Source: Paenisporosarcina sp050269735
Lineage (GTDB): Bacteria > Bacillota > Bacilli > Bacillales_A > Planococcaceae
Length of the DNA: 64,000 nt
NCBI RefSeq assembly: GCF_050269735.1
Contig: NZ_JBNNIX010000001.1
Location: forward strand, 620,001 to 684,000
Reading direction: 5' to 3'
Position 1 is the stretch's first letter. The number at the start of each line of letters is the position of its first letter. Positions 59,611 to 64,000 of this stretch are shown in pieces. The position numbers and the translations under genes are program-made. Below the pieces are notes generated by a model. It searched no databases, was not told the origin of the DNA, and saw only the letters and a list, made by a program, of their open reading frames with translations.

Positions 59611-60846
59611 ATGAAGAAGATTGCTGCGCAAGACAAAGCCGTTTTTGAGGCAATGACTGCTGAAAAGACTCGTCAACAAGGGAATATTGAATTAATCGCA
59701 TCTGAGAACTTTGTTTCAGAAGCTGTAATGGAAGCTCAAGGGTCAGTATTAACGAATAAATACGCTGAAGGCTACCCAGGAAAACGCTATTATGGCGGCT
59801 GTGAACACGTAGACGTAGTGGAAAACATTGCACGTGACCGCTTGAAAGAAATTTTCGGCGCGGAACACGCAAACGTACAACCTCATTCTGGCTCACAAGC
59901 TAACATGGCCGTTTACATGACAGTACTTGAGCAAGGGGACACAGTTTTGGGAATGAATTTATCTCATGGTGGTCACTTAACACATGGTTCTTCAGTCAAC
60001 TTCAGCGGAATTCAATACAACTTCGTTGAATACGGTGTTGATGAAATCACTGAAACAATCGATTATTCGGATGTACGTGAAAAAGCGATGCAGTATAAAC
60101 CAAAAATGATCGTTGCAGGAGCAAGTGCATATTCTCGTACGCTTGATTTTGCGAAGTTCCGTGAAATTGCAGACGAAGTCGGTGCCTACTTGATGGTCGA
60201 TATGGCGCACATCGCTGGCTTAGTAGCAGCGGGAGAGCATCCAAATCCAGTGCCGCACGCGCATTTCGTGACGTCAACAACGCATAAAACACTTCGTGGT
60301 CCACGTGGTGGATTGATCCTGACAACGGAAGAATTTGCGAAGAAAATTGATAAAACAATTTTCCCTGGAATTCAAGGTGGTCCGTTGATGCATGTAATTG
60401 CTTCGAAAGCAGTGGCATTCGGAGAAGCACAACAACCTGAATTCAAAACTTACATTCAACAAGTGGTGAAAAATGCGAAGGCATTGGCAACCTGCTTGAT
60501 TGATGAAGGCATCGATGTCGTTTCAGGTGGCACGGATAATCACTTATTACTAGTTAACTTAAATTCTCTTAACTTAACAGGTAAAGTAGCAGAGAAGTTG
60601 TTGGACGAAGTCGGCATTACGGTTAATAAAAACACGATTCCTTTTGATAAACAAAGCCCATTCGTTACTTCTGGTATTCGAATCGGAACGCCAGCAGTAA
60701 CATCTCGTGGCTTCAAAGAACCTGAAATGAAAGAAATCGCATCCATCATGGCGAAGCTATTAACCAACCATGAAGACGAAGCGGTTCATAAAGAAGCGGC
60801 AGAACGCGTAGCAGCACTTACTTCGAAGTTCCCTCTTTATCAATAA
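59611..60846 (+). CDS. glyA: Serine hydroxymethyltransferase
   Basis: PLP enzyme converting serine and tetrahydrofolate to glycine and 5,10-methylene-THF. The 411-residue product has IELIASENFVSEAVMEAQGS, NKYAEGYPGKRYYGGCEHVD, NVQPHSGSQAN, MVDMAHIAGLVAAG and the PLP Lys in VTSTTHKTLRGPRGG (about 226), then KQSPFVTSGIRIGTPAVTSRG. AAAGGGGATATG-type spacing precedes the ATG. It ends in a 15-bp terminator stem. Confidence 0.97.
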   Translation: MKKIAAQDKAVFEAMTAEKTRQQGNIELIASENFVSEAVMEAQGSVLTNKYAEGYPGKRYYGGCEHVDVVENIARDRLKEIFGAEHANVQPHSGSQANMAVYMTVLEQGDTVLGMNLSHGGHLTHGSSVNFSGIQYNFVEYGVDEITETIDYSDVREKAMQYKPKMIVAGASAYSRTLDFAKFREIADEVGAYLMVDMAHIAGLVAAGEHPNPVPHAHFVTSTTHKTLRGPRGGLILTTEEFAKKIDKTIFPGIQGGPLMHVIASKAVAFGEAQQPEFKTYIQQVVKNAKALATCLIDEGIDVVSGGTDNHLLLVNLNSLNLTGKVAEKLLDEVGITVNKNTIPFDKQSPFVTSGIRIGTPAVTSRGFKEPEMKEIASIMAKLLTNHEDEAVHKEAAERVAALTSKFPLYQ

Positions 60847-60852
60847 TCATGA

Positions 60853-60894
60853 AAGAAGGTCATCTCCCACTCAGGAGATGACCTTCTTTTTTTA
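60853..60894 (+). terminator. Terminator after glyA
   Basis: The perfect 15-bp stem AAGAAGGTCATCTCC/GGAGATGACCTTCTT is followed by TTTTTT. Confidence 0.92.
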
Positions 60895-60902
60895 TCTATT
60901 TA

Positions 60903-60988
60903 AAAGTCACGTAGGAAAAAAACGGGGATGACGTAGGAAAAATCGAGCTTCACGTAGGAAAAATCAGAGTTCACGTAGGAAACATCTA
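60903..60988. repeat. 21-bp-period array, core TCACGTAGGAAAA
   Basis: Four units with CGT at 60910, 60932, 60953 and 60974 (steps 22, 21, 21), directly after the glyA terminator. Confidence 0.82.
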
Positions 60989-61343
60989 ATATCCCCAAAA
61001 AAATCCTCTCAAAAATCATTCTATTCGAAATATTAAAATAATATAATAGATATCCAGTATAAAGAATTCTCATTTTTTGAATAATGTTTAAATCAGTTTA
61101 TTCGAGGGTATTCCAAAGAAGGTCTTAAAACTGTAAAGTAACGAAATCAAACAAAATACTATTAGTTTGGAGGCATAAAAGCTATATTTCATAGGAAAAA
61201 CGTCGCTTGAACTAGCACAAATGTAACTAGTCAAACTATTAAAAATGTTTTATATTAATATAATACTTTTTCTGCTTAAGTATTATACAATTTAAAACAA
61301 CTAATTCATCATGATGAACAGAAGGACTAAGGGGGACGCAACA
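60989..61343. other. AT-rich stretch without genes
   Basis: About 350 bp, very AT-rich, before the permease gene. An ATTAATATAATAC run near 61255-61270 could hold a -10 box; no hairpin or coding frame stands out. Confidence 0.4.
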
Positions 61344-62723
61344 ATGAAGAGTAAGACGCAATCAAAAGGTCTTCAACGGGGGCTTGAAGAAAGGCATATT
61401 ACGTTAATGTCTTTAGGAGCGGCCATCGGAGTTGGACTGTTTCTTGGATCTGCAACTGCAATTAAGTTAGCGGGACCGAGTATTTTATTAGGATATGCAG
61501 TCGCAGGGATGATGATGTTCTTTATTATGAGAGCACTTGGTGAAATGGCCATTCACAAACCAGTAGCAGGATCTTTCAGTAAATACGCACGTGATTACTT
61601 AGGACCGTTGGCAGGATACATAACTGGTTGGAACTATTGGTTTTTATGGGTAGTCACTTGTATGGCTGAAATTACGGCCGTTGGAATTTACATGGAATAC
61701 TGGTACCCAGACACACCACGCTGGATCTGGGCTCTAGCTGCATTAATCGCAATGGCTTCCATTAACTTCTTGGCAGTTAAAGCATATGGTGAATTGGAAT
61801 TCTGGTTTGCATTAATTAAAATTGTCACGATTATTGCGATGATTTTTATAGGGTTAGGCATGATTGTCTTTGGAATTGGTAACGGCGGCATCGCAACCGG
61901 CATCAGTAATCTATGGGCACATGGAGGCTTTTTCCCGAACGGAATAGAAGGTCTCTTATTATCACTGCAAATGGTTATGTTTGCTTTCCTTGGTATTGAA
62001 ATGATCGGCGTAACCGCTGGTGAAGTTAAAAATCCGGAGAAATCGTTGGCAAGAGCCATTGATTCTGTTTTCTGGCGCATTTTGATTTTCTACGTAGGTG
62101 CACTATTTGTCATCATGTCCATTTATCCTTGGGAGGAAATTGGATCAAAAGGAAGCCCGTTTGTCATGGCATTCGAACAAATCGGCATTCCAGGTGCTGC
62201 TGGTATCATCAACTTCGTTATTTTGACTGCAGCATTATCTTCTTGTAACAGTGGGATTTTTAGTACAGGAAGAATGTTATTTAACTTAGCAGAACACGGG
62301 GAAGCACCGAAGAAATTTGGACACCTGACTAGAAACGGGGTCCCTGGAAAAGCGGTCATTGCAACAGCAACTGTTTTATTGGTTGGCGTGGTTTTGAATT
62401 ACATCGTGCCAGCTAAAGTGTTTACTTGGGTAACGAGTATCGCTACTTTCGGCGCTATCTGGACGTGGGGAATTATCCTGATTTCTCAAATACAGTTCCG
62501 CAAGCAACTCAAACCGGCAGAGAAAGCAAAACTGAAATACAAAGTTCCTTTCTTCCCGCTTACATCGTATATTGCGCTTGCGTTCCTGGCGTTCGTAATT
62601 GTAGTAATGGCGTATAGTCCAGACACTAGAATCGCATTGATTATTGGACCTCTATGGCTTGTCTTCTTAACGTTCTATTATTATGGAAAAGGGTTCAATA
62701 AAAAGAACCGAGCTCATCGCTAA
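61344..62723 (+). CDS. Amino-acid permease (APC superfamily, AAT family)
   Basis: Proton-coupled amino-acid importer, about 459 residues and twelve TM helices. Family signatures: GLEERHITLMSLGAAIGVGLFLGSA at TM1, MRALGEMAIHKPVAGSFSKYARDYLG, GWNYWFLWVVTCMAEITAVGIYMEYW, FAFLGIEMIGVTAGEVKNPEKSLARAI and SSCNSGIFSTGRML. This is the AAT branch (proline/GABA/alanine/aromatic permeases); substrate cannot be fixed from sequence. ATG chosen with AAGGGGGA about 8 nt upstream; an ATG 11 codons earlier precedes that site. It stands alone with its own terminator. Confidence 0.92.
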   Translation: MKSKTQSKGLQRGLEERHITLMSLGAAIGVGLFLGSATAIKLAGPSILLGYAVAGMMMFFIMRALGEMAIHKPVAGSFSKYARDYLGPLAGYITGWNYWFLWVVTCMAEITAVGIYMEYWYPDTPRWIWALAALIAMASINFLAVKAYGELEFWFALIKIVTIIAMIFIGLGMIVFGIGNGGIATGISNLWAHGGFFPNGIEGLLLSLQMVMFAFLGIEMIGVTAGEVKNPEKSLARAIDSVFWRILIFYVGALFVIMSIYPWEEIGSKGSPFVMAFEQIGIPGAAGIINFVILTAALSSCNSGIFSTGRMLFNLAEHGEAPKKFGHLTRNGVPGKAVIATATVLLVGVVLNYIVPAKVFTWVTSIATFGAIWTWGIILISQIQFRKQLKPAEKAKLKYKVPFFPLTSYIALAFLAFVIVVMAYSPDTRIALIIGPLWLVFLTFYYYGKGFNKKNRAHR

Positions 62724-62734
62724 TTCAAATTTAT

Positions 62735-62767
62735 GGCACCATGGACTTCGCGTCTGTGGTGCTTTTA
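62735..62767 (+). terminator. Terminator after the permease
   Basis: Stem GCACCA/TGGTGC with a 15-nt loop and TTTT. Confidence 0.65.
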
Positions 62768-62973
62768 TCATTTAATCATGACATTCACGATTAGAAAGGG
62801 TGAAATTGGGTTAAATACGGTATAAGAAGTAGATTTAAACTTGCGTAATAATCGATATATTCACATCAAGTAGAATTCCGAATATTTAGCATATTTATGC
62901 ATTCATATATAGCTTTTTCTGTCGAATTAAACTACGATAAGATGAAGAAGAAATACCGAAGGGGGTTGGAGTT

Positions 62974-64000
62974 GTGGAGACAAATTATCCAAGACAATTA
63001 AGCAAAGATTTACTATTTGATTGGTTATGTCGTTTAGGAGACCAATACCAAACGAGTTTTGTCGTGACCGATCCAGATCAACCAAACAACCCGATAGTCT
63101 ATGTAAATAATGCGTTTTTACGATTAAGTGGCTATTCCCGCGAGGAAGTCCTTGGTGAAAATTGTCGTTTCCTGCAAGGTCCAGAAACGTTAGCCAGCTC
63201 CGTTTACAGCATACAAAATCAACTTGAGGATGGACATCCTGTACATACAGAACTATTAAACTATCGAAAAGATGGAACTCCATTTTGGAATGAATTAGTC
63301 ATCCAACCGCTTCGCGATGAAAAAGAAAACCTCTTATATCATATAGGGTTGCAAATGGACGTGACCAATCGAAAACAAACGGAAGCGCTGTTTGTCGTGC
63401 AACAAGAAATCTATCAAGGTATAGAAAAAGGGTACGCGCTAAATGTATTGCTTCAAAAAGTATGTGATGTGGCAGAAAGTTTCTTCCAACAACATACGAA
63501 AAGCTCGATTTTATTGCTGGATTCTGATGACCGTTTAATCGTAGCAGCAGCTCGTTCACTACCAGAGAGTTACAACCAGGCCATTCACGGAACGAAAATC
63601 GGATTAAATGTAGGTTCATGTGGAACGGCCGCGTATACGAAGGAAACAGTCATCGTTACGGATATTGAAACAGATCCTCTTTGGGCTGACTATCAGGAAC
63701 TTGCCCTATCCTATAACTTACGAGCTTGCTGGTCCATTCCGATCGTGACGCAAGACCAAAAAGTCGTAGGAACGATTGCGACTTATTTTACAAAACCAAA
63801 TAAACCGCGTGACGTTGACCTAGAATTCATAGAACGTTTGGCGCCGCTTATTTCTCTTGCCGTTAAATACTCGGATCATCAGGAAGAAGTATTGCGACTT
63901 GCTTATATGGACTCTGATACAGGTATTCCAAACCGACATTACTTCGTTAATGAATTAAAAGATTTAATGAATGAAAATGAACCCGGATTCGTTGCCATTA
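62974..64000 (+). CDS. LOV-GAF-GGDEF blue-light-type sensor protein, 3'-truncated by window edge
   Basis: Frame open to the window end (342 codons seen). Residues about 25-128 form a LOV-type PAS domain: VNNAFLRLSGYSREEVLGENCRFLQGPET, with the flavin-adduct Cys64 in the canonical GxNCRFLQ, and RKDGTPFWNELVIQPLRDE, YHIGLQMDVT. A GAF domain (about 130-300) follows, then the beginning of a GGDEF domain (AYMDSDTGIPNRHYFVNEL). Likely a light-regulated cyclic di-GMP enzyme; whether an EAL domain follows lies beyond the window. GTG start with AAGGGGGTTGG about 5-8 nt upstream. Confidence 0.88.
   Translation, partial: METNYPRQLSKDLLFDWLCRLGDQYQTSFVVTDPDQPNNPIVYVNNAFLRLSGYSREEVLGENCRFLQGPETLASSVYSIQNQLEDGHPVHTELLNYRKDGTPFWNELVIQPLRDEKENLLYHIGLQMDVTNRKQTEALFVVQQEIYQGIEKGYALNVLLQKVCDVAESFFQQHTKSSILLLDSDDRLIVAAARSLPESYNQAIHGTKIGLNVGSCGTAAYTKETVIVTDIETDPLWADYQELALSYNLRACWSIPIVTQDQKVVGTIATYFTKPNKPRDVDLEFIERLAPLISLAVKYSDHQEEVLRLAYMDSDTGIPNRHYFVNELKDLMNENEPGFVAI

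Overview
The window looks like the chromosome of a low-GC, endospore-forming member of the Bacillales, most likely Planococcaceae/Caryophanaceae. The evidence is gene order and protein type. The sequence follows the Bacillus subtilis ywd-ywf-ywg-ywh-ywi-ywj-ywl series almost gene for gene, and it includes sporulation and germination genes (gerQ, cwlJ, rsfA, spo0F, spoIIR, pbpG). The genus is inference. I see no rRNA, tRNA, insertion sequence, prophage or CRISPR array.

Layout. 1-9.6 kb: 3' end of ung, ywdI, ywdK, the germination pair cwlJ-gerQ, hemQ, pta-lipL, rsfA, a DUF1450 gene, an HD phosphohydrolase, ywgA, a tautomerase and ywhD. 10-18 kb: pbpG, speE-speB (agmatine to spermidine), a membrane diguanylate cyclase, ywiB-argS. 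18-27.6 kb: a repeat-rich gap, then a B12-riboswitch-controlled cobamide salvage operon (btuF, btuC, a btuD-cbiZ fusion, two cobU-like genes, cobS, cobC, a PduO-type adenosyltransferase, and the alpha-ribazole transporter/kinase pair cblT-cblS). This operon shows decay: its cobQ has lost the amidotransferase domain, and an aminotransferase C-terminal remnant, probably cobD, sits between btuD-cbiZ and cobU. 27.9-38.9 kb: acyl-CoA oxidation genes (fadF, thiolase, 3-hydroxybutyryl-CoA dehydrogenase, two acyl-CoA dehydrogenases, a TetR regulator) ending in the B12-dependent mutase icmF, a likely consumer of the salvaged cofactor. 40-64 kb: a nonsense-interrupted membrane protein gene, rpoE, pyrG, spo0F, fbaA, tal, murAB, glpX, rho, rpmE, a NERD gene, tdk, prfA, prmC, spoIIR, ywlC, an MntP-like gene, ywlE, rpiB, ywlG, glyA, an amino-acid permease, and the start of a LOV-GAF-GGDEF photoreceptor.

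Regulation readable from sequence: a cobalamin riboswitch with terminator platform, a pyrG leader of the CTP-sensing poly-G type, a palindromic operator inside the fadF promoter, a leader before the L31 gene, an unexplained structured leader before ywiB-argS, and three DnaA-box-like sites upstream of ywlC.

The most unusual feature is intergenic. At about seventeen places there are short arrays of 3-6 units repeating at 21 bp (rarely 20 or 22), two turns of B-DNA. At least eight unrelated core sequences share this architecture: a conserved core of about 8-13 nt and a variable remainder. Several arrays sit in a larger composite element with a TGAGC-N4-GCTCA palindrome on one side and a terminator-like hairpin containing GAGCGAAGCGAA on the other; one composite is repeated four times in tandem with a 234-bp period. 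A second, independent repeat of about 114 nt occurs twice, and base changes between the copies preserve pairing, pointing to a structured RNA.
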